Of a stretch of 12,268 nt of DNA, positions 6,416-11,156 are shown piece by piece. The position numbers and the translations under genes were made by a program. The notes below the pieces were generated by a model that did no database searches, had not been told where the DNA came from, and saw only the letters and a program-made list of their open reading frames with translations. Source of the stretch: Anaerolineaceae bacterium. GTDB taxonomy: Bacteria; Chloroflexota; Anaerolineae; Anaerolineales; Villigracilaceae. Numbering within the stretch: position 1 is the first letter of the stretch; each line of letters opens with the position of its first letter. The DNA is taken from NCBI GenBank assembly GCA_009885445.1, contig VFKQ01000242.1, forward strand, positions 1-12,268. Direction: 5' to 3'.

Positions 6416-6421
6416 ATTATA
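6416..6421 (-). promoter_or_regulatory. -10-like box upstream of TIR remnant copy 1
   Basis: Minus-strand TATAAT in GTTATAATCTGC, matching the word before TIR-FGE and the methyltransferase. It lies between the stop of the DUF5615 pseudogene and the TIR remnant. Confidence 0.4.
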
Positions 6422-6430
6422 ACTTTGAAA

Positions 6431-6802
6431 TCAGCCGCGCAGGCGCACTTTGCCGATTTCAACAATGGCCAGATGGTGCATAAGATTCTCCCCAACTTCG
6501 CGAACGGCGTTCAAAACTTCGCGATTGAAGACATTTATTGGCTCACTGTCTGGGACTCTTACAACAAGGATTCCGTGATTTTCCGAGGGAGGAAATTTTA
6601 AGATATTCGAGAAGTCCATGTCACAGGTGATCAGCAGGCGGTTTTCGCTTTGAGCATACTCGAAAACTTTGTCATCTCTTTTGCCCTACAAACCCGCCTC
6701 ATGTATGTTCATAACATCAAAACCCGCGTCACGGAGAACGCGGGTCGTTGAACGGGGAACATCTTCATCAATCAGAAAGCGCAGGATTACGCTGTCGCCC
6801 AT
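6431..6802 (-). pseudogene. DUF5615 (PIN-like) toxin with an in-frame TAG
   Basis: From ATG at 6802, with GAGGAA seven bases upstream, the frame gives MGDSVILRFLIDEDVPRS, then TRVLRDAGFDVMNIHEAGL, then TAG at 6688-6686 (codon 39). The same frame then continues to the family C-terminus: GKRDDKVFEYA, LLITCDMDFSNI, GILVVRVPD, ending at 6431. Total length is about 123 codons, normal for DUF5615, with the acidic FLIDED and CDMDF motifs expected of the PIN-like active site. So it is a complete family member apart from one nonsense codon at the place where the family has a GLRG-like turn. It overlaps the 3' end of DUF433 by 16 bases, the usual toxin-antitoxin layout. The remaining downstream open frame (from TTG/ATG near 6619) lacks the first acidic motif and is unlikely to be functional. 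Confidence 0.85.
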
Positions 6803-7014
6803 ATCTGTTCCTCAGATAGACGAATGGCCGCATAATGCAGGGCGTTGTAAACATCCGCCTCGCTGAGGCCATATTCCTCGGCCACATTTTTGATGCTTAT
6901 TCCAGAAGCAACGCGCGCGACGATTGTATCCGCTGGCACGCGAGTCCCTTTAATAACGGGTTTGCCAAAGCGGACGGACGGGTCAACGGTAATTCCTAAA
7001 GCAAGTTCAACCAT
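6787..7014 (-). CDS. DUF433 family antitoxin
   Basis: 75 residues. The signature of DUF433 is clear: LGITVDPSVRFGKPVIKGTR at about 5-24, then VPADTIVARVASGISIKNVAEEYGLSEADVYNALHYA. The second half is a helix-turn-helix-like segment (SIKNVAEEYGLSEADVYNAL). The family typically pairs with DUF5615 PIN-like proteins as antitoxin and probably represses its own operon. ATG at 7014 has GAGG six bases upstream. Its stop lies inside the start of the DUF5615 reading frame (16-base overlap), so the pair was translationally coupled. With the toxin broken by a stop codon, it is probably an orphan antitoxin. Confidence 0.92.
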   Translation of the reverse strand: MVELALGITVDPSVRFGKPVIKGTRVPADTIVARVASGISIKNVAEEYGLSEADVYNALHYAAIRLSEEQIWATA

Positions 7015-7074
7015 TTTTACCTCTTGCAGGTATCATACTTCCGAGAAGATTAGATGTCAATTGACTGATTACTC

Positions 7075-7213
7075 CGCATCGACTCCACCACCGCAAACGT
7101 GGACTTGGTGACGCGCAGTTTTTGGGACAACTCGTCCCCTTCGGGCGGCAGGGTTTGTCATTGGAGGAGCCCTAAAGGGTAGTATGGCACAGGAAGACGC
7201 GCAGAGGTCTCAT
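7075..7213 (-). pseudogene. Decayed TIR gene 5' end, copy 2
   Basis: From ATG at 7213 the minus strand reads MRPLRVFLCH, then the same 15-base insert with an in-frame TAG as copy 1, then SSNDKP, then the same CCGCCCGAAGGGG insertion that changes frame. It retains more TIR sequence than copy 1 (GAGTTGT...CAAAAACTGCGCG matches the intact gene). It then passes into a GGTGGAGTCGAT segment shared only with copy 1. Both inserts are at identical positions in the two copies, so they predate the duplication. The DUF433/DUF5615 pair lies between the two copies. Confidence 0.7.
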
Positions 7214-7250
7214 GGGAAAAGATGAAAGATAAAAGATGAGGGATGAAAAA
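7214..7250. repeat. Heptamer array at the start of TIR remnant copy 2
   Basis: GATGAAA, GATAAAA, GATGAGG and GATGAAA run in phase from 7221 to 7248, next to the ATG of copy 2. The last unit runs into seven A residues that form the T tract of the DUF2283 terminator on the other strand. Confidence 0.7.
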
Positions 7251-7274
7251 AATCCCCACAAATAGGTGAGGATT
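7245..7274 (-). terminator. Intrinsic terminator after DUF2283
   Basis: On the minus strand AATCCTCAC (7274-7266) pairs with GTGGGGATT (7259-7251): nine pairs including one G-U, with a six-base loop. Six T residues follow (7250-7245). It starts seven bases after the DUF2283 stop and closes the methyltransferase - small protein - DUF2283 transcript. Confidence 0.8.
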
Positions 7275-7280
7275 GAAAGG

Positions 7281-7496
7281 TTAAACGGTTTCTAATTGAA
7301 CAATATTCAGCATGTCCGGTTTGACGCGCGTGCTCAGGGCGAGAATTTCGACGCCGACGACGCGGTTATTTTTGTCGAAGTCCAAAATCACGCCGGGCTG
7401 AACTTCTTTCGATTCGAAGATTTCGCTCTCGTCGAGACGCAAATAGAGCGCGTCATTTTCCTTATCCACTTTTAGTTTTATTTCTTGCTCCTTCAA
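7281..7496 (-). CDS. DUF2283 family protein
   Basis: 71 residues from TTG at 7496. DUF2283 pattern: KLKVDKENDALYLRLDES, then a Glu-rich SKEVQPGVILDFDKNNRVVGVEIL, ending in a short helix. These small beta-rich proteins are often encoded beside mRNA-interferase-like toxins and are thought to be antitoxin-like, but no DUF4258-type partner is visible here. The start is odd: the family usually begins MKxKxDxExDALY, and at that position (7481-7479) the codon is ATA, with AAGGAG six bases upstream. The upstream TTG has no good ribosome-binding site. Either ATA is used, TTG is used, or an ATG was recently lost. It is six bases downstream of the small gene at 7503-7721, so the two are co-transcribed. 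Confidence 0.82.
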   Translation of the reverse strand: MKEQEIKLKVDKENDALYLRLDESEIFESKEVQPGVILDFDKNNRVVGVEILALSTRVKPDMLNIVQLETV

Positions 7497-7502
7497 TTAA
7501 CT

Positions 7503-7721
7503 TTAGTTTCTTGCACGACCATCCTCTCTGCTCAGGAGACGAAACATCTTGACCTTTAAGGGATGTGCCATTAACTCATCAAGATAATTAATCGCCTTCG
7601 CTTTTGTGCCCTCAGAGAGCAAGATGACGCTTAAGTTATCTTGCTTGAACTGCCCTTGATATTGTTTGGACACTTCGCTGACGCCGTTTTTGATTTTGGT
7701 CTTAAATTGCGCTGTTTCCAT
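7503..7721 (-). CDS. Small antitoxin-like protein of unknown family
   Basis: 72 residues from ATG at 7721, chosen because GGAGG lies six bases upstream; a longer frame from 7769 has no such site and would overlap the methyltransferase. The sequence starts METAQFKTKIKNGVSEVSKQY, has a hydrophobic strand NLSVILLSEGTKAK, and ends LMAHPLKVKMFRLLSRED. This order (FKTKIKNG, then VILL, then a short helix before NP/HPxKV-F-LSRE) resembles small VapB-like antitoxins normally found beside PIN toxins, by memory of similar proteins rather than a search. No PIN gene follows; DUF2283 does. It is probably co-transcribed with DUF2283. Confidence 0.7.
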   Translation of the reverse strand: METAQFKTKIKNGVSEVSKQYQGQFKQDNLSVILLSEGTKAKAINYLDELMAHPLKVKMFRLLSREDGRARN

Positions 7722-7738
7722 ATTGCGCCTCCATTTCA

Positions 7739-7765
7739 ATTGTACAACTTTACTGGAGCGCTCAA
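7739..7765 (-). promoter_or_regulatory. Promoter of the small antitoxin-like gene
   Basis: Minus-strand TACAAT (7744-7739) lies 17 bases upstream of the ATG at 7721. A TTGAGC -35-like word at 7765-7760 has a 15-base spacer. The -10 is part of the palindrome TTGTACAA (7740-7747), the same word found at the divergent promoter at 9631-9640. It overlaps the end of the methyltransferase gene, so the downstream pair may be expressed independently. Confidence 0.5.
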
Positions 7766-8571
7766 TCATTCCTAAACTGCAAACAATAATGATGGAAGGT
7801 ATTGCTCACCCACGCGGAGCCAAGCCCGTACGGCGCGAGGGGTTGGTTATCCTGCATCCAAATTTTTTCGTCTTTCAGCGTGTACGTCTTACCGAGTTCG
7901 CGGCCCAGATCCCAGGCGAGGGGATAGATTTTCCCGCCCTTCTTGATGTTCTTGACGATGATCGTCAGATAGGCTTTCTCGCGCAATAGTGGTTTTAGCC
8001 CCACATAAATTTCGACAAGTTTGGCGAGGAAGAAATCGTAATCATCCATGTTGCCGAGGTCGTTGGGGTCGTCAGAGTAGAACACGTCCAATGCGGGCGC
8101 GGCGCGGCGTTTCTTTTGCGTGTCGGAGCCTTTGGCGCGCAGCATGTCCCAGTAGGGAGGCGAGGTCAAAACATAGTCGAAGGTCGGAAGTCCAAGGTCA
8201 GATGCGCGCAATGCGTCAGCGTTGATGACGTTCGACGTTAGACCTTCGACCTTCGACCCCAACAGCGCGCGTTCGTCGGCGATAATTTTTTGGGCGATCT
8301 CGGCGTATTTGGGATTCAGTTCAATGCCAAAAGAGTTGCGACCCGCCCTGAGCGCGGCCACGAGCGTGGAGCCAGTGCCCGCCATCGGGTCGAGTACATT
8401 TTGTCCCTGCTTGGTGAAAAATTCGATAAATTCCTGCGCCATCGTCTCAGGGAATTTCGCGGGGTGCACCAGCACTCCCTTTTTGCGCGGCGGCGGATTG
8501 TGGATGAACCACGATTTCTGAAATTTAAGCCAGGACTTGGGGTCCATGTCGTTGAGTTTGTTGAGGGGCAT
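7762..8571 (-). CDS. SPPY-type site-specific DNA methyltransferase (N4-cytosine or N6-adenine)
   Basis: 269 residues. The SAM-binding motif I (LDPMAGTGS, 60-68) is followed by a GIELNPKYAEIA segment (82-93). Catalytic motif IV TSPPYW is at 136-141. Motif I precedes IV. SPPY favours N4-cytosine methylation, but some N6-adenine enzymes share it. The C-terminal IIVKNIKKGGKIYPL and APYGLGSAWVSN resemble the end of this N6_N4-MTase family. No restriction endonuclease is adjacent, so it may be an orphan (regulatory or anti-restriction) enzyme. Two heptamer arrays lie in frame just before motif IV (about residues 104-115 and 124-133), surrounding the short INADALRA strand. There is no Shine-Dalgarno; a TATAAT six bases before the ATG implies a leaderless mRNA. 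Confidence 0.92.
   Translation of the reverse strand: MPLNKLNDMDPKSWLKFQKSWFIHNPPPRKKGVLVHPAKFPETMAQEFIEFFTKQGQNVLDPMAGTGSTLVAALRAGRNSFGIELNPKYAEIAQKIIADERALLGSKVEGLTSNVINADALRASDLGLPTFDYVLTSPPYWDMLRAKGSDTQKKRRAAPALDVFYSDDPNDLGNMDDYDFFLAKLVEIYVGLKPLLREKAYLTIIVKNIKKGGKIYPLAWDLGRELGKTYTLKDEKIWMQDNQPLAPYGLGSAWVSNTFHHYCLQFRND
8176..8261. repeat. Two inverted heptamer arrays inside the methyltransferase gene
   Basis: Array 1 (8176-8203) has four GTCGAAG-like units. Array 2 (8227-8261) has five GACCTTC/GACGTTC-like units, exact at 8241-8247 and 8248-8254. Array 2 is the reverse complement type of array 1 (GGTCGAA), so together they form a large stem with a 23-base loop. Array lengths are 28 and 35 bp (sum 63, a multiple of three). 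The reading frame stays open and the encoded residues look like a surface loop (GSKVEGLTS and ASDLGLPT). Confidence 0.72.
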
Positions 8572-8577
8572 GCGCGG

Positions 8578-8605
8578 ATTATAACGGGTTGTGATTCAAA
8601 TTCAA
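8578..8605 (-). promoter_or_regulatory. Promoter of the methyltransferase, probably leaderless
   Basis: Minus-strand TTGAAT (8605-8600), 16-base spacer, TATAAT (8583-8578), then six bases to the ATG at 8571. Transcription would start at or next to the A of the start codon. This fits the missing Shine-Dalgarno. Confidence 0.7.
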
Positions 8606-8647
8606 TCCGCAGATTACTCAGATCGTAAATTATGCAAAGTCTTTTTT

Positions 8648-8712
8648 GCCACGGATTTCACCGATTTTCACGGATTAATTAAAAATCCGTGCGAATTCGT
8701 GAAATCCGTGGC
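8648..8712. repeat. Nested intergenic palindrome
   Basis: The outer arms GCCACGGATTTCA (8648-8660) and TGAAATCCGTGGC (8700-8712) are perfect 13-bp complements. Inner arms CACGGATT (8669-8676) and AATCCGTG (8684-8691) form a second hairpin. The element fills most of the 164 bases between the lipoprotein stop and the methyltransferase start. There is no T tract in the right orientation for a terminator of the lipoprotein gene. Confidence 0.85.
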
Positions 8713-8735
8713 TAAGGATTTTCTTGCAGATTCGA

Positions 8736-9587
8736 TTAAGGAACGATCACCGGCGTGCCCACAGGCTGTACCACGCGCAGGTGATACACCAGCAAATCGC
8801 TGAACGAAATCGTCATTGGCGTTTTCCCCACAGCGTGCACAAAAAAACCAATCGTGCCAGATTGCAAATTTGGATCACGCACACTGAATTGAAAATGCCC
8901 ATTTAAGAAAATGCGGATTTCATCCCCCGCCGCCCACACGCCGATGACCACTGACGAGGGAGCTCCGCGTGGCGCGTCAGCGGTCACACGCCGCTCTTGA
9001 AGCGGGTTGCGCTCCCCGCCGCTGATTCTATCGAGGCGCATTTTGCCGTCACACGTCAGCGAAAAGCGATAATACGTCACCGGAATGGCGCGGACTAGAA
9101 TCCCATACTCGTCCGCGCCGACGCACAGGTTGAGGTGCGCGGTCACCTCAGCGTAGAAATCGGCGAGCACCAGACTTTTGTTCAGGCTGATTAAGTACAC
9201 ACCCGGCGCGGCGGAGAGTGTCAGACTTTGGTTGAAGAGCGCGGCATTGCCGTCGTCCGATTCGAAAATGTCCCAATCGCTGTTGTCGCGGAACATGTCG
9301 GCGGCGAAGACCTCGCCGATGCCCGCACGCTCATTGGGCGTGGCTGTGGTGGTGGTCAGCGGCCTGGGCGTGGGAGTCTCTGTTGGCGGGAACCAAACAG
9401 TGGTCGGGGAAAGAAGCGGGGTTGGGGTGGGCGGGCGCGGAGTCGCCGTGCCGAGAGTCCCGCCGCCGAGGGCAGAGCAGGAGGTCAGGAAAAAAGTCAA
9501 AAGAATTAATCTGAACCTGTCTTTGCGAGCAGGGTATTCCCGACGAAGCAATCCCCTTGCGCGAGGAGATTGCTTCGTCGCCGACAT
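8736..9587 (-). CDS. Lipoprotein with Pro/Thr linker and a concanavalin-like domain
   Basis: 283 residues from ATG at 9587, chosen because GCGAGGAG lies four bases upstream. The frame also offers an ATG at 9623, seven bases from a -10 box. The signal has a long basic n-region (MSATKQ...ARKDRFR), a core LILLTFF and lipobox LTSC with Cys37, so it is an exported lipid-anchored protein. A Thr/Pro-rich linker (about 45-85) follows, a common spacer in Chloroflexota surface lipoproteins. The remaining 190 residues form a beta-rich domain with NSDWDIFESDDG, YGILVRAIPVTYYRFSL, DEIRIFLNGH and GTIGFFVHAV, which suggests a concanavalin/LamG-like jelly roll that may bind glycans; no catalytic residues are recognised. 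The n-region and start are encoded by a palindromic repeat (9522-9605). Divergent from the SDR gene. Confidence 0.83.
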   Translation of the reverse strand: MSATKQSPRARGLLRREYPARKDRFRLILLTFFLTSCSALGGGTLGTATPRPPTPTPLLSPTTVWFPPTETPTPRPLTTTTATPNERAGIGEVFAADMFRDNSDWDIFESDDGNAALFNQSLTLSAAPGVYLISLNKSLVLADFYAEVTAHLNLCVGADEYGILVRAIPVTYYRFSLTCDGKMRLDRISGGERNPLQERRVTADAPRGAPSSVVIGVWAAGDEIRIFLNGHFQFSVRDPNLQSGTIGFFVHAVGKTPMTISFSDLLVYHLRVVQPVGTPVIVP

Positions 9588-9605
9588 ACGGCTCCTCGCA
9601 ATGAC
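9522..9605. repeat. Palindromic element forming the 5' end of the lipoprotein gene
   Basis: Inner arms CGACGAAGCAATC (9541-9553) and GATTGCTTCGTCG (9568-9580) are perfect 13-bp complements around 14 bases. The outer ends pair imperfectly (TTTGCGAGCAGG near 9522 with CCTCGCAATGA near 9594-9604). The ATTGCGAGGA / GAAGCAATC word set is a widespread dispersed bacterial repeat type, from general memory. It lies in frame and supplies a Shine-Dalgarno, start codon and the n-region. Confidence 0.85.
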
Positions 9606-9630
9606 AGAGAAGAAATATTTCATCGCGAGT

Positions 9631-9640
9631 ATTGTACAAT
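9631..9640. promoter_or_regulatory. Symmetric divergent -10 element (ATTGTACAAT)
   Basis: A perfect 10-bp palindrome whose two strands both read TACAAT. It lies between the divergent lipoprotein (minus) and SDR (+) genes. Toward the SDR it is followed by 27 bases and the GAGGAG-preceded ATG at 9668. Toward the minus strand, the ATG at 9623 is seven bases away. No strong -35 was found on either side. It could instead be an operator for a dimeric repressor, as the same TTGTACAA core recurs at 7740-7747. Confidence 0.5.
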
Positions 9641-9667
9641 AAGCCCATCAAAAATCGAGGAGCAAAC

Positions 9668-10678
9668 ATGACACAATCATCGGTGCTGGTGACGGGTGCG
9701 TGCGGTGAAATTGGACAGGCCCTGGTGCAGGCCCTGGCGGCGCGTGGCGCGCGAGTGGTCACTGCAGATTTGGCGCCTCTGCCAGAATCGATTCGCGCCC
9801 TCCCCGTCGAACATTTGCAGGGAGATTTGGTGAATCGCGTCAAACAATTTTATGATTACGATTTCGACATCATCTATCATCTGGCCGCATCGCTTTCAGC
9901 GAAGGCCGAGATCGCCTCTGAGGAGGCGCACCGCATTAACGTGGAAGGCACCATGCAGTTGCTGATGATGTCTGCCTATCGCGCCGAAAAATATTCCAAG
10001 CCAATAAAATTTATTTTCCCGAGTTCCATCGCCGCTTATGGGATGCCGAACATCACGGCGAAGAAAAATGCAGGCCGCGTGAAAGAAGATGACTGGAACA
10101 CGCCGCATACGATGTATGGATGCAATAAATTATATTGCGAGAAGTTGGGAATTTACTACGGACAGTTTTTCGGCCAAAAACATTTAGACGCCAACCCGCC
10201 GTTCATGCCAGACTTTCGCGCGATTCGCTTCCCGGGCCTGATCTCCGCCTTCACCGTTCCGAGCGGCGGCACCAGCGACTATGGCCCCGAGATGCTGCAC
10301 GCCGCGGCGCAGGGCAAACCCTATGCGTGCTTCGTGCGCGGCGACACGAAAATTTCGTTCATGGCCATGCCCGATGCGATCAAAGCCCTGCTCATGTTAA
10401 CTGACGCACCGCGCGAAAAACTTTCGCGACAAGTCTATAACATCGCCGCCTTCGCCCCCAGCGCGGACGAGTTCCGCGCGCGAGCGCTGAAAGCCTTCCC
10501 GAACGCCGACATCACCTTCGCGCCGAATCCGCGCCGCCAGGGCATCGTCGACTCGTGGCCCGAGGACGTGGACGACTCGTCCGCCCGCGCCGATTGGGGC
10601 TGGAAGCCGGATTATGATGAGGATAAATTCTTCGACGAATATTTTTTGCCAGAGATAAGAAGAAAATATGAAATATGA
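9668..10678 (+). CDS. NAD-dependent SDR, L-threonine 3-dehydrogenase-like
   Basis: 336 residues from ATG at 9668, preceded by GAGGAG. A longer frame from 9632 lacks a ribosome-binding site. Extended short-chain dehydrogenase: Rossmann motif GACGEIG (10-16), catalytic Ser near 119-120 (FIFPSS) and Y150-x3-K154 (YGCNK). The central segment IRFPGLISAFTVPSGGTSDYGPEM, FVRGDTKISFMAMPDAIKALLML, and the late YNIAAFAPSADEF follow the pattern of SDR-type L-threonine dehydrogenases, which oxidise L-threonine to 2-amino-3-ketobutyrate with NAD+. A generic UDP-sugar epimerase is the alternative but fits less well. It is a soluble cytoplasmic enzyme. The last residues (KYEI) and the TGA stop come from a heptamer array, so the native C-terminus may have been replaced. 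Possibly co-transcribed with DUF3054. Confidence 0.88.
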   Translation: MTQSSVLVTGACGEIGQALVQALAARGARVVTADLAPLPESIRALPVEHLQGDLVNRVKQFYDYDFDIIYHLAASLSAKAEIASEEAHRINVEGTMQLLMMSAYRAEKYSKPIKFIFPSSIAAYGMPNITAKKNAGRVKEDDWNTPHTMYGCNKLYCEKLGIYYGQFFGQKHLDANPPFMPDFRAIRFPGLISAFTVPSGGTSDYGPEMLHAAAQGKPYACFVRGDTKISFMAMPDAIKALLMLTDAPREKLSRQVYNIAAFAPSADEFRARALKAFPNADITFAPNPRRQGIVDSWPEDVDDSSARADWGWKPDYDEDKFFDEYFLPEIRRKYEI

Positions 10679-10721
10679 AGGATGAAGGATGAAATATGAA
10701 ATATGAAAGATGAAAGATGAA
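10666..10721. repeat. Heptamer array spanning SDR stop and DUF3054 start
   Basis: Eight perfectly phased 7-bp units of xxATGAA type: ATATGAA at 10666 and 10673, GGATGAA at 10680 and 10687, ATATGAA at 10694 and 10701, AGATGAA at 10708 and 10715. The second unit holds the TGA stop of the SDR and the seventh holds the ATG used for DUF3054. The GGATGAA units could act as weak Shine-Dalgarno sequences. Confidence 0.9.
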
Positions 10722-11099
10722 TCTGGCTCTGCGAAAACAATTCCTGGCGCATGGTTGGTGGCTGGTGATGGAATTGTCTTGTTGATTCTCACCGTGATTG
10801 GATTCGCCACACATCGTGAAACTGGCGTGTCTTTCCTGCCGCGCATAGCCGCCACGTGGATTCCGCTTCTCGTGGGCTGGTTCGTCCTTGCGCCCGCGCT
10901 GGGACTCTTTTCTGCGCCGCGCCCGTTGCAGTTGTGGCGGGTTGCCATCGGCGGACTCTTTGCCGCGCAACTGGCCGTGGTGCTCCGCGGAATAATTTTG
11001 CACGCGCCGGTCATGCCCATCTTCGGGCTGGTGCTCGGCGGGACGTCCGCTTTGGGGATGTCGGTGTGGAGGATGATTGCTGGGCGGCTGGCGAGATAA
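10710..11099 (+). CDS. DUF3054 family membrane protein
   Basis: 129 residues. Four hydrophobic segments are visible: about 14-33 (WLVAGDGIVLLILTVIGFAT), 43-67 (FLPRIAATWIPLLVGWFVL), 78-96 (VAIGGLFAAQLAVVLRGII) and 101-121. A conserved Asp-containing first helix (AGDGIVLL) and the later WRVAIGG and FGLVLGG patterns fit DUF3054, small integral membrane proteins of unknown function. ATG at 10710 lies inside the heptamer array; the other ATG triplets of the array are out of frame or followed by stops. No standard ribosome-binding site is present. It follows the SDR by 31 bases on the same strand and ends at a bidirectional hairpin. Confidence 0.8.
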   Translation: MKDESGSAKTIPGAWLVAGDGIVLLILTVIGFATHRETGVSFLPRIAATWIPLLVGWFVLAPALGLFSAPRPLQLWRVAIGGLFAAQLAVVLRGIILHAPVMPIFGLVLGGTSALGMSVWRMIAGRLAR

Positions 11100-11101
11100 A
11101 A

Positions 11102-11136
11102 AAAGTGACAGTCACTTTTAAAGTGACTGTCACTTT
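11102..11136. terminator. Perfect 17-bp hairpin between convergent genes
   Basis: Arms 11102-11118 and 11120-11136 are perfectly complementary around one base. Each arm (AAAGTGAC-N-GTCACTTT) is itself palindromic, so alternative cruciform folds exist. Flanking A/T runs (seven A residues on the left) would give a T tract on the minus strand and a weaker one on the + strand. It lies between the ends of DUF3054 (+) and the DinB-like gene (minus), fitting a bidirectional terminator. Confidence 0.75.
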
Positions 11137-11156
11137 GTGCGCCTGTGAATGAACGA

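Noticed and set aside
6214..6495. 93-residue minus-strand frame covering TIR remnant copy 1
   Set aside because: It joins the antisense of a heptamer array, a frameshifted TIR start and a repeat tail; not a coherent protein.
6686..6688. Pyrrolysine or selenocysteine recoding at the TAG of DUF5615
   Set aside because: TAG is not the selenocysteine codon, the family has no special residue here, and no recoding structure is seen; a nonsense mutation is simpler.
8648..8712. Terminator for the lipoprotein gene at the 8648-8712 palindrome
   Set aside because: On the minus strand the hairpin is followed by A residues, not T residues.
9331..9843. 170-residue minus-strand frame over the divergent promoter region
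   Set aside because: It overlaps the 5' part of the well-supported SDR gene and the lipoprotein linker in a wrong frame.
10397..11020. 207-residue minus-strand frame across the SDR end and DUF3054
   Set aside because: It runs through the heptamer array giving a repetitive FHISYFILHPSYFI stretch; both genes beneath are better supported on the + strand.
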